The position numbers and the translations under genes were made by a program. Shown here one piece after another: positions 21,537 to 29,244 of a stretch of DNA of 64,000 nt; position 1 is the first letter of the stretch; each line of letters begins with the position of its first letter. The stretch covers positions 3,410,001-3,474,000 of the forward strand of contig NZ_CP020737.1 of assembly GCF_002097715.1 (NCBI RefSeq), written 5' to 3'. The notes beneath the pieces were generated by a model, which was not told where the DNA came from, made no database searches, and saw nothing but the letters and a program-made list of their open reading frames with translations. This DNA is from Burkholderia ubonensis subsp. mesacidophila (GTDB lineage: Bacteria; Pseudomonadota; Gammaproteobacteria; Burkholderiales; Burkholderiaceae).

Positions 21537-24500
21537 TTACTTCGCGACGACGACCGGAATCCCCTTCAGCATCCCCGCGCCCTTCACTTCGTCGAGCGCA
21601 TGCTGCACGTGCGCGCTCGTCGCCGCGTCGATGCCGAGCTGCAGCGCGAGCTCGCGCTCCGCGCGCTTCACGCCGGCGAGGTTGCGCAGCTTCACGTGGC
21701 CGAAGCCGCGCACGCGTGCGTGCAGGTCGGCGAGCTGCGCGACGCTTGCTGCGTTGTCCGCGGTCGTCGCCGCGAGCGCGCGGGTCAGCGTCGTCTCGTA
21801 GTCGTCGGCGAGCGCGCGCTCCATCCTGCGCTCGACGGTGCGGCCGAACGGGTCGAGCCACGTGCCGCGCAGGCTGCGCACGCGCGCGAGCACGCCGAGC
21901 ACTGGCCACATCCACTGGCCGAACACGCGCTTCTTCGGCGCGCTGCCGTCACTGCCGCCCTTCGCGACCGTCGGCGGCGCCAGGTTGAACTTCACGCGAT
22001 AGTCCTGCCCCGGCACACCTTCGAACTGCGCTTCGAGCGCCGTGCGGAGCGCGCCGTCCGCATAGAGGCGCGCGACCTCGTATTCGTCCTTCACCGCGAG
22101 CAGACGATAGAACGTCGTCGCGACCGCACGCGCGAGCGCGTCGTCGCCCTTCGCGCGCGCGGCGTCCACGAGCGCGCGGTAGCGCTCGACGTAGCGCGCG
22201 CCGCCGTATTCGGCGAGGCGCGCCTCGCGATCGGCGATCAGCTCGGCGAGGGTCTCGGGCGCGGCGTGCGTCGCCACCGTGTGACGCGCATTCCACAACG
22301 CATCGAGGCCAACCGGATCGCCCGCCGCCATCCGGCCGACCGCGAACGCGAGCTTGTTCATCGGCACCGCGACGTTGTTCAGCTCGATCGCGCGCATCAG
22401 CGCCGCGTGCGACACCGGCACCAGGCCGAGCTGCCACGCATAGCCGAGCATCAGGATGTTCGCGCCGATCGAGTCGCCGAGGAATTTCGCGGCGAGCGCC
22501 TGCGCGTCGCAGCTCGACAGGAAGCCGTCGCCGGCCGCGTGGCGCATCTTCTCGAGCAGCGCGTCCGCGTGCAGGTTCGCGTCGGGGTTCTGCACGAACG
22601 ATGCGTTCGGAATCCGGTGCGTATTGACGACGATCCGCGAGCGCTCGTGACGCACCGTCTGCAGCGCCTCGGCGCTCGCGCCGACGACCATGTCGCACGC
22701 GAGCAGCACGTCGGCCTGCTGCGTGTCGATGCGCACCTGGTTCAGCCATTCGTCGCGCGCGGCGATCCGCACGAACGACAGCACCGAGCCGCCCTTCTGC
22801 GCGAAGCCCATGAAGTCGAGCACCGACGCGCTCTTGCCTTCGAGGTGCGCGGCCATGCTGATCAGCGCGCCGACCGTCACGACGCCCGTGCCGCCGACGC
22901 CGGTCACGAGCATGTCGTACGGCGCCGCGTCCAGATGCGTCGCCGGCACCGGCAGCGCGTCGACGCGCGCGGCGAGCACCGCCTCGTCGAACGCCGCGCC
23001 CGCGGCCTTCTTCAGCGCCGCGCCTTCGACCGTCACGAAGCTCGGGCAGAAGCCGTTCACGCACGAGAAATCCTTGTTGCACGACGACTGGTCGATGCGG
23101 CGCTTGCGGCCGAGCGGCGTCTCGAGCGGCTCGACCGACAGGCAGTTCGACTGCACGCCGCAGTCGCCGCAGCCCTCGCACACCGCGTCGTTGATGAACA
23201 GGCGCTTGTCGGGGTCGGGGAACTCGCCCTTCTTGCGGCGGCGACGCTTCTCGGCCGCGCAGGTCTGGTCATAGATCAGCACGGTGACGCCCGCCGTCTC
23301 GCGCAGCTCGCGCTGCACCGCGTCGAGCTCGCTGCGATGGTGGAACGTCGTGCCCTTCGGGAACAGCCCGTGATGGCCGTCGTACTTCTCCGGCTCGTCG
23401 GACACGACGACGAAGCGCGACACGCCTTCCGCCTCGACCTGCCGCGCGATCTGCGGCACCGAGATGCTGCCGTCGACCGGCTGGCCGCCCGTCATCGCGA
23501 CCGCGTCGTTGTAGAGAATCTTGTACGTGATGTTCGCCTTCGCGGCGACCGCCTGGCGGATCGCAAGGATCCCCGAGTGGAAGTAGGTGCCGTCGCCGAG
23601 GTTCTGGAACACGTGCTTCGTGTTGGTGAACATCGCGTGCGCGGCCCAGTCGACGCCCTCGCCGCCCATCTGGATCAGCCCGGTCGTGTCGCGGTCCATC
23701 CACGACGCCATGAAGTGGCAGCCGATGCCGGCCTGCGCGATCGAGCCTTCCGGCACCTTTGTCGACGTGTTGTGCGGACAGCCCGAGCAGAAGTACGGCG
23801 TGCGCTTCACCGCGTCCGCCTCGTTCGACAGGATCTGCGGCGCGACCAGATCGACGACGCGCTCGCGGCGGTCGAGCGCCGGCTTGTGGCGAGCCAGCCA
23901 GGTGGCGAACACCGGCAGGATCCGCGACGGGCGCAGCTCGCCGAGCTCGGACAGCAGGCATGCGCCTTCCGCGTCGTGCTTGCCGAGCACGCGCGGGCGG
24001 GCGCCGTCCGCGCGGTTGTACAGGTAGTCCTTGATCTGCTGCTCGATCACCGGGCCCTTCTCTTCGATCACGAGCACTTCGGCGAGGCCGTCGACGAAGG
24101 TCTCGATGCGCGTCATCTCGAGCGGGTACGACAGGCCGACCTTGTAGATCCGCACGCCGGCCGCGTCGAGATCGGCGACGGTCAGGTCGAGGCGGCGCAG
24201 CGCTTCCATCAGGTCGAGGTGCGCCTTGCCGCAGGTGACGATGCCGACGTTCGCCTGCGCGCTCGGCGCGATCCACTTGTCGATGCTGTGGGTGCGCGCG
24301 AAGTGGCGCACCGCGTCGAGCTTCGCCGCGAGGCGCGCTTCGATCGTCAGGCTCGGCAGGTCGGGCCAGCGGTTGTGCAGGCCGCCCGCCGGCGGCGTGA
24401 AGCCTTGCGGCGCGGGCCAGTGCGTCTGCACCGCGTCGAGGTCGACGGTCGAGCCCGATTCGACGGTTTCCGAGATCGCCTTGAAGCCGACCCACGCGCC

Positions 24501-25109
24501 CGAATAGCGCGACAGCGCCCAGCCGTACAGGCCGAATTCGAGCATGTCGGCGATGTTCGACGGGTTCACGACCGGCATGTGCCACGCGATCATCGCGAAG
24601 TCGCTCTGGTGCGGCATCGACGACGACACGCAGCCGTGATCGTCGCCCGCGACGACCAGCACGCCGCCGTGCGGCGACGAGCCGTACGCGTTGCCGTGCT
24701 TCAGCGCGTCGCCCGCGCGGTCGACGCCGGGGCCCTTGCCGTACCACATCGCATAGACGCCATCGACGGTGCGCTCCGGATCCGCCTCGACGCGCTGCGT
24801 GCCGAGCACCGCGGTGCCGCCGAGTTCCTCGTTGATCGCGGGCAGGAAGCGCACGCCGCCGCCATCGAGCAGTTTCTTCGCCTTCCACAGCTGCTGGTCG
24901 ACCATGCCGAGCGGCGAGCCGCGGTAGCCGCTGACGAAGCCGGCCGTGTTCAGGCCCTGCGCGGCGTCGGCTGCGCGCTGCATCAGCAGCAGGCGCACCA
25001 GCGCCTGCGTGCCGGTCAGGAAGATCCGGCCGCGCGTCGCGGTCAGGTTGTCGGTCAGACGGTAGTCGGATAGGGCGGGCGTGCCGTCGATGGGCAAGCG
25101 GGCGGTCAT
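21537..25109 (-). CDS. indolepyruvate ferredoxin oxidoreductase, fused subunits
   Basis: This 1190-residue enzyme is the fused form of 2-oxoacid:ferredoxin oxidoreductase that decarboxylates aryl pyruvates from Trp, Phe and Tyr to aryl-acetyl-CoA. The N-terminal alpha-like half starts LTATRGRIFLTGTQALVRLL and contains GFVSGYRGSPLGMVDQQL. A thiamine-diphosphate half follows with CSGCPHNTSTK near residue 441 and GCHFMASWMDRDT. A cysteine-rich stretch CEGCGDCGVQSNC (about 644-656) likely binds an iron-sulfur cluster. The gamma-like domain shows VTGVGGTGVVTVGALI, and a DUF6537-type helical tail ends the protein. Its own leader carries a nested palindrome (25230-25269). Confidence 0.94.
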   Translation of the reverse strand: MTARLPIDGTPALSDYRLTDNLTATRGRIFLTGTQALVRLLLMQRAADAAQGLNTAGFVSGYRGSPLGMVDQQLWKAKKLLDGGGVRFLPAINEELGGTAVLGTQRVEADPERTVDGVYAMWYGKGPGVDRAGDALKHGNAYGSSPHGGVLVVAGDDHGCVSSSMPHQSDFAMIAWHMPVVNPSNIADMLEFGLYGWALSRYSGAWVGFKAISETVESGSTVDLDAVQTHWPAPQGFTPPAGGLHNRWPDLPSLTIEARLAAKLDAVRHFARTHSIDKWIAPSAQANVGIVTCGKAHLDLMEALRRLDLTVADLDAAGVRIYKVGLSYPLEMTRIETFVDGLAEVLVIEEKGPVIEQQIKDYLYNRADGARPRVLGKHDAEGACLLSELGELRPSRILPVFATWLARHKPALDRRERVVDLVAPQILSNEADAVKRTPYFCSGCPHNTSTKVPEGSIAQAGIGCHFMASWMDRDTTGLIQMGGEGVDWAAHAMFTNTKHVFQNLGDGTYFHSGILAIRQAVAAKANITYKILYNDAVAMTGGQPVDGSISVPQIARQVEAEGVSRFVVVSDEPEKYDGHHGLFPKGTTFHHRSELDAVQRELRETAGVTVLIYDQTCAAEKRRRRKKGEFPDPDKRLFINDAVCEGCGDCGVQSNCLSVEPLETPLGRKRRIDQSSCNKDFSCVNGFCPSFVTVEGAALKKAAGAAFDEAVLAARVDALPVPATHLDAAPYDMLVTGVGGTGVVTVGALISMAAHLEGKSASVLDFMGFAQKGGSVLSFVRIAARDEWLNQVRIDTQQADVLLACDMVVGASAEALQTVRHERSRIVVNTHRIPNASFVQNPDANLHADALLEKMRHAAGDGFLSSCDAQALAAKFLGDSIGANILMLGYAWQLGLVPVSHAALMRAIELNNVAVPMNKLAFAVGRMAAGDPVGLDALWNARHTVATHAAPETLAELIADREARLAEYGGARYVERYRALVDAARAKGDDALARAVATTFYRLLAVKDEYEVARLYADGALRTALEAQFEGVPGQDYRVKFNLAPPTVAKGGSDGSAPKKRVFGQWMWPVLGVLARVRSLRGTWLDPFGRTVERRMERALADDYETTLTRALAATTADNAASVAQLADLHARVRGFGHVKLRNLAGVKRAERELALQLGIDAATSAHVQHALDEVKGAGMLKGIPVVVAK

Positions 25110-25454
25110 GGGGACGTCTCCTGATTTGTGCAGATTTCTGCTGTTCTTGGCTGCGTCGGCGGCGCGTCGAGCGACGCTGTGCCGGCGGCAGCGGAATGGC
25201 TCTATTTTTTCGCGCGGAAAGGAGAATGTTTTTTCTCATCTTGCTCGGACGGCCGTCCGGTGAGAAAAACTACGCAGCATTTGTGCGGGATTTGAGAGAG
25301 TTTTCGCGCACGGGGGATGAATGGCGGATCAGGTGGGGGTCGTGGCGCGTGCTCGGGTGGCCGTGGAAGCAGGGGGTTGGAGATAGCCGTTCGCCGGATG
25401 GCGGCCGGCGCTCGTGCGCCGTGTGACCGGGGCCGGCTGGTTGGAGGCGCGCGT
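25110..25454. other. upstream region of the oxidoreductase gene
   Basis: This 345-bp stretch contains the minus-strand promoter region of the oxidoreductase gene and leads into the tandem array. Apart from the nested dyad at 25230-25269 I see no gene or clear promoter boxes. Confidence 0.45.
25230..25269. promoter_or_regulatory. nested inverted repeat upstream of the oxidoreductase gene
   Basis: An inner 14-bp perfect palindrome CGGACGGCCGTCCG (25246-25259) is flanked by outer arms TTTTTCTCA (25230-25238) and TGAGAAAAA (25261-25269). It lies 121-160 bp upstream of the oxidoreductase start. It may be an operator for a dimeric regulator such as a TetR- or AsnC-type protein. No T run follows in either direction, so a terminator is less likely. 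Confidence 0.45.
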
Positions 25455-26807
25455 CCTCACCGTTGGATTGCACAGCGTTTCGATTTGCCCGGGGTGGCGG
25501 ATATCCACAATGGAAATGCGGCTCGACGCGCCTGGTCGGGTGTTCACGCTCACCTTTGAAATCCACAGTGCTTCGAGTCGCTTCGGAAATCGGATATCTA
25601 CGTTGGAATCGGCAACGTGTTCGATCGGGGGATCATGCTCACCTGTAGAATCCACAGCCTTTCGAGTTGCGTCGGAGATAGGTTGGCCACCTCGTGGCTG
25701 ACGGCACGTTCGATCGGAGACCTACCCTCACCGCTAGAATTCACAGCGTTCCGAGTGACTTCGGAGGCCGGATATCCACATCGGGCTGGCGACGCGTTCG
25801 ATCGAGGGCTCACTCTCACCGTTAGAATCCACAGCCTTCCGAGTGGCCTCGGCGGTCAGATATCCACATCGAGGCTGGCGAAATGTTCGATCGAGGTCTC
25901 ACCCTCACCGTTAGAATCCACAGCCTTCCGACTGGCTTCGGAGGCCGGATATCCACATCGGGCTGGCGAAACGTTCGATCGAGGGCTCACTCTCACCGTT
26001 AGAATCCACAGCCGTCCGAGTGGCCTCGGAGACCGGATATCCACATCGGGCTGGCGAAACGTTCGATCGAAAGCTCACCCTCACCGTTAGAATCCACAGC
26101 CTTCCGAGTGGCCTCGGCGGTCAGATATCCACATCGAGGCTGGCGAAATGTTCGATCGAGGTCTCACCCTCACCGTTAGAATCCACAGCCTTCCGACTGG
26201 CTTCGGAGGCCGGATATCCACATCGGGCTGGCGAAACGTTCGATCGAGGGCTCACTCTCACCGTTAAAATCCACAGTGTTTCGAGTTGCCTCGGGGGTTG
26301 GTTATCCACATCGATGCTGGCGAAATGTTCGATCGAGGTCTCACCCTCACCGTTAGAATCCACAGCCGTCCGAGTGGCCTCGGAGGCCGGATATCCACAT
26401 CGGGCTGGCGAAACGTTCGATCGAGGGCTCACTCTCACCGTTAAAATCCACAGTGTTTCGAGTTGCCTCGGGGGTTGGTTATCCACATCGATGCTGGCGA
26501 AATGTTCGATCGAGGTCTCACCCTCACCGTTAGAATCCACAGCCTTCCGACTGGCTTCGGAGGCCGGATATCCACATCGGGCTGGCGAAACGTTCGATCG
26601 AGGGCTCACTCTCACCGTTAAAATCCACAGTGTTTCGAGTTGCCTCGGGGGTTGGTTATCCACATCGATTCTGGCGACGCGTTTGATCAGGCCCTCGCGC
26701 TCACCTTCGAAATGCACAGGGTTTCGAGTTGTTGGGGGGCGGGATATCCACAACGAGCGCGACTATGTGACGGGCCGCCGCTGCTTGATCGAATTGGCAC
26801 GCTCACC
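25455..26807 (+). repeat. tandem array of 15 DnaA-box-like 88/89-bp units
   Basis: Fifteen consecutive units of 88 or 89 bp (one 93) are visible. Each holds two same-strand nine-base words ending in ATCCACA: the first WTATCCACA, the second RAATCCACA 53-54 nt later, then about 35 nt to the next unit. First words start at 25501, 25594, 25683, 25772, 25860, 25949, 26037, 26125, 26214, 26302, 26391, 26479, 26568, 26656 and 26744. Of 30 positions, 25 keep ATCCACA exactly and three (26302, 26479, 26656) are exact TTATCCACA, the E. coli DnaA box consensus. Each unit also holds a TCGATCGA palindrome. Outer units are more degenerate than inner ones. ORFs run through in several frames but have no ribosome-binding site, so I regard the array as non-coding. 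No dnaA, dnaN, parAB or rep gene is nearby. Confidence 0.9.
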
Positions 26808-26890
26808 TGCTGTGAACCAGATCAAATCCGACAAAAGCCGCTTCAGGTCATCCAGAAAGGAAACAACCGAATATTCCCAGGGAACAGGAA

Positions 26891-26931
26891 GGCGGCCAGC
26901 GCAAGCCCGGTATTAGCGAGAACAGGCCCTA
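26891..26931 (-). mobile_element. degenerate single end of the 317-bp MITE-like element
   Basis: This 41-bp stretch matches, in reverse complement, the left end of the element at 56665-56981, including the inverted-repeat core GTTCACGCTAATAACGGG with a few changes (here read as CCGGTATTAGCGAGAAC). The matching interior GGCGGCCAGCGC is also kept. Only one end is present. It lies 84 bp beyond the tandem array, at the border of the AT-richer island. It is probably a relic of an old insertion. Confidence 0.75.
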
Positions 26932-26955
26932 GGCTGGCCATTGTGCGTTTCAATG

Positions 26956-27399
26956 CTACTTCAACGGTAAGTCAGAGACGGCGTTGCGTAGCTGTTCGAC
27001 GCGTCTGGTGTTGAGTTCCGCGATACAGGCCAGTCGCCCCATTTCATAGGCATTACCAGCTCCGCCGCCACTTAGCGAAGCAGAAAATTCACATTGAGCC
27101 CCGCGGTACTTCACAAATTCCTTATTCGATGCCGCGAGCATTGCTTGGGATGCACGGATATATTTATTACCCTCATCCCATTTTTTTATCACGGCAATCA
27201 CATCGATTTCAGCTTTTTTTAAAGATGCCCGACTTTCATCGGCCTTCTTCACAAGGCAATCCTTCATTCCAGCCTGAGAATAAGCGCCGCACTCTTCGTA
27301 TAAATCCTTCTCACTCCTGACGACATTGCCCGGCGCAGCAATTGAGAGCAGCGGCAAGGACAGCATAAACCCCAAACCAATCCGTCTTATTGCGTGCAT
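26956..27399 (-). CDS. LprI-family lysozyme inhibitor-like periplasmic protein
   Basis: The protein has 147 residues with a signal peptide (MHAIRRIGLGFMLSLPLLSIA, then APGNV). The C-terminal part has the DUF1311/LprI pattern: KYRGAQCEFSASLSGGGAG, then GRLACIAELNTRRVEQLRN, with a spaced cysteine set and the closing Cys...Thr-x-x-Arg motif. Proteins of this family bind and inhibit lysozymes in the periplasm or at the surface. GGAGG lies upstream of ATG 27399. Its start lies inside the 3' end of the LysM gene, so the two are translationally linked. Base composition is clearly more AT-rich than flanking genes, suggesting transfer. A role as immunity or self-protection against the neighbouring muramidase is inference. 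Confidence 0.82.
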   Translation of the reverse strand: MHAIRRIGLGFMLSLPLLSIAAPGNVVRSEKDLYEECGAYSQAGMKDCLVKKADESRASLKKAEIDVIAVIKKWDEGNKYIRASQAMLAASNKEFVKYRGAQCEFSASLSGGGAGNAYEMGRLACIAELNTRRVEQLRNAVSDLPLK

Positions 27400-28129
27400 G
27401 AAGCCTCCGCTCCCTTGCGTACCAAACCCGTGCAAAGTCCAATTTCTTTGCATAGTTCGGATCGCGGCGCATTGAATTGTAACGTAATGCCACTGATGTT
27501 GCGGATAACGGTCGCCACCCCGTGATGACACGTCGAACCGAGGCTTTTTGGCACTTCAAGACTTGTCCTGGCCGCAACACGCCGACCATTGGATTCAGTT
27601 TCTTCAGCACTTCGGTTGTACTGCCGTGTTCCGTCGCGATTTTGTCGAGACTATCGCCCGACTTGACTGTGACGTCATAGACCTTGGAGGCTGCAACGGA
27701 CACGCTACGGTGCTCAAAGGTTGCCATGCGCATGAGCAGGTAACCAATTCCTGCGCGGATGTTATGCGCTGGCATTGTTCTCGCTGATCCCATAGTCAGT
27801 TGCCCTTTCCAGGTGGGAGGCAGAATCAAGTCACCGCCTTCGTTACCCGAAAGGAATGATGTCAAGCCTGGATCGCCTGATACGCCGATCTGCAATGGTT
27901 TAATCTTCCATTCCGAACTATTTGCTCCTGTTTCAACCCATAGCATTGCCTTGATTAAGTGCCAATCCAATGGGCTGTACCCGGCAGTTCCTGACAGGTG
28001 CCGGTTGTACTCGTTCACCGCCATCTGAATCTCGCAATCCCAGGTATCCCAGTTGACATCGCCTGCGGCCTTATTAATATCGTCCTGCCATTTTTCAAAG
28101 CCGGTCTTCGTTGGTTCCTGAATCGCCAT
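27311..28129 (-). CDS. LysM-domain peptidoglycan hydrolase-like protein
   Basis: The protein has 272 residues. An N-terminal catalytic-like region (LDWHLIKAMLWVETGANSSEW, KPLQIGVSGDPGLTSFLSG, NIRAGIGYLLMRMA) resembles the lytic transglycosylase/lysozyme fold, with the Glu of WVETG as candidate acid. A LysM peptidoglycan-binding domain follows at about residues 151-195 (YDVTVKSGDSLDKIATEHGS, LRPGQVLKC). There is no signal peptide, as expected for a protein exported by a non-Sec route or acting on release. AGAGGGG precedes ATG 28129. The last 30 residues are read from DNA that also encodes the start of the LprI-like gene and look unlike the family, so a late frameshift is possible. Pairing with a lysozyme inhibitor suggests an effector-immunity unit. 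Confidence 0.8.
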   Translation of the reverse strand: MAIQEPTKTGFEKWQDDINKAAGDVNWDTWDCEIQMAVNEYNRHLSGTAGYSPLDWHLIKAMLWVETGANSSEWKIKPLQIGVSGDPGLTSFLSGNEGGDLILPPTWKGQLTMGSARTMPAHNIRAGIGYLLMRMATFEHRSVSVAASKVYDVTVKSGDSLDKIATEHGSTTEVLKKLNPMVGVLRPGQVLKCQKASVRRVITGWRPLSATSVALRYNSMRRDPNYAKKLDFARVWYARERRLHARNKTDWFGVYAVLAAALNCCAGQCRQE

Positions 28130-28131
28130 AT

Positions 28132-28218
28132 TCAAACCCCTCTGATTAAATTGATCGTATTGTTTGCCTTCCGGCGCACAACAGGTAGTTGTACGAGCGC
28201 ATATTCCATACTCAGCAT
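28132..28218 (-). CDS. possible 28-residue ORF coupled to the LysM gene
   Basis: A short reading frame (MLSMEYALVQLPVVRRKANN...) stops two bases before the LysM start codon. It has no recognised relatives that I know. It may be the surviving C-terminal tail of a longer, broken gene of the same transferred unit, because in-frame sense codons extend upstream for 20 more residues before a stop. Weakly supported. Confidence 0.25.
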   Translation of the reverse strand: MLSMEYALVQLPVVRRKANNTINLIRGV

Positions 28219-28617
28219 CCCGGTCGCGCTAATCGACGCCTTTTCAGCACGACCGCCAACGGCAGTGTGCTCGGTACGCTCCGGGCCTCTCCGTCATCGT
28301 CCTGCGGCATCGTTGCCTCGTCACCGCAATAAAAATGAAAGAAACAATGCACATGCTCTGATCGCGTTTCAATTTTCGGGATAGCCGCCGAACAGCCGAA
28401 CCACGGCCGGAAGCCGCTCAAAGCCGGAAAGACGGACGGAAAAAGATGACAAAAGGTCACCAAGCCCCCGTCTGGTATCGAGAATCCGAGCCTCGCCGCC
28501 CCATTGGCCGCCTGAGCCCCACCGAGCGCGTCACACGGCCGGCCACGCGACGAACGACGCACATTCCGCGGACCGACTCGACTACACTGGATCGTCACCG
28601 CATACACGGAGCACGCG
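28219..28617. other. AT-richer intergenic stretch
   Basis: About 400 bp of mixed composition between the LysM unit and the GST gene. The left part belongs to the AT-richer island and holds the promoter of the minus-strand unit; the right part is GC-rich and leads into the GST. No convincing gene. Composition changes near 28440, which probably marks the right border of the transferred DNA. Confidence 0.45.
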
Positions 28618-29232
28618 ATGAAGCTCTACTACTGGCCGAAGACCCGGGCGTTCCGGGCGCTGTGGATGCTGGAGGAGATCGGCGTGCCGTACGAGCTGGC
28701 GCCGATCGACCTGCGCTCGCACGAGCAGGGCAGCGACGCGTTCGTTCAGGTCAATCCGATGGCGAAGCTGCCCGCGCTCGACGACGGCAGCGTGCCGTTC
28801 GCCGAATCCGGCGCGGTGCTGCTCTATCTCGCGGACCGCTTTCCCGACGCGCAGCTCGGCATCGCACCCGACGATCCACTGCGGGGCCGGTTCCTGCAAT
28901 GGCTGTTCTTCACGCCGACCTGCCTCGAACCGGCAATGGCGGAAAAATTCACCGGCGCGTCGGGCAACCCGGTCGCATTCGGCTGGGGCAACATCGCGCG
29001 CGTGCAGCGCGCGCTCGCGCAGACGCTGGCGCAAAGCCCGTGGCTCGTCGGCGCGCACTTCACCGCGGCCGACCTGCTGCTCGCGAGCACGCTGAAGATC
29101 GCATTCGACGCGCACCTGCTGCCGCACGAAGGCGTGCTCGGTGATTACGTCGCGCGCGCGGAAGATCGCGACGGCTTCCGCCGCGCGGTCGCGATCGAAC
29201 AACGCGAAGCGGCGCGGCTGCTGCATCCCTGA
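28618..29232 (+). CDS. glutathione S-transferase family protein
   Basis: The protein has 204 residues with the two GST domains. The N-terminal thioredoxin-like domain starts MKLYYWPKTRAFRALWMLEE and contains the cis-proline and gamma-Glu site as NPMAKLPALDDG and FAESGAVLLYLAD. The helical domain includes WLVGAHFTAADLLLASTL, the usual N-capping box. It likely conjugates glutathione to electrophiles or acts as a peroxidase; substrate unknown. CGGAG lies eight bases before ATG. It is convergent with the potassium-channel gene. Confidence 0.92.
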   Translation: MKLYYWPKTRAFRALWMLEEIGVPYELAPIDLRSHEQGSDAFVQVNPMAKLPALDDGSVPFAESGAVLLYLADRFPDAQLGIAPDDPLRGRFLQWLFFTPTCLEPAMAEKFTGASGNPVAFGWGNIARVQRALAQTLAQSPWLVGAHFTAADLLLASTLKIAFDAHLLPHEGVLGDYVARAEDRDGFRRAVAIEQREAARLLHP

Positions 29233-29244
29233 CGCGAACGGCCG

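Noticed and set aside
21600..25073. A 1157-residue open frame on the plus strand
   Set aside because: It is the antisense shadow of the indolepyruvate oxidoreductase gene; its composition is Arg/Ala/His-rich with no domain motifs, as expected from GC-rich antisense DNA.
25455..26807. CRISPR array
   Set aside because: Whole 88/89-bp units are repeated without unique spacers between short repeats, and there are no cas genes.
25455..26807. Chromosomal or plasmid replication origin
   Set aside because: No dnaA, dnaN, gidA, parAB or rep gene is nearby, and there is no AT-rich unwinding element beside the boxes; kept as a DnaA-titration hypothesis instead.
26020..26916. A 298-residue frame through the tandem array (and a 210-residue one opposite)
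   Set aside because: The repeats are long multiples that leave several frames open; no ribosome-binding site, no domain, and outer units carry stops. Treated as non-coding.
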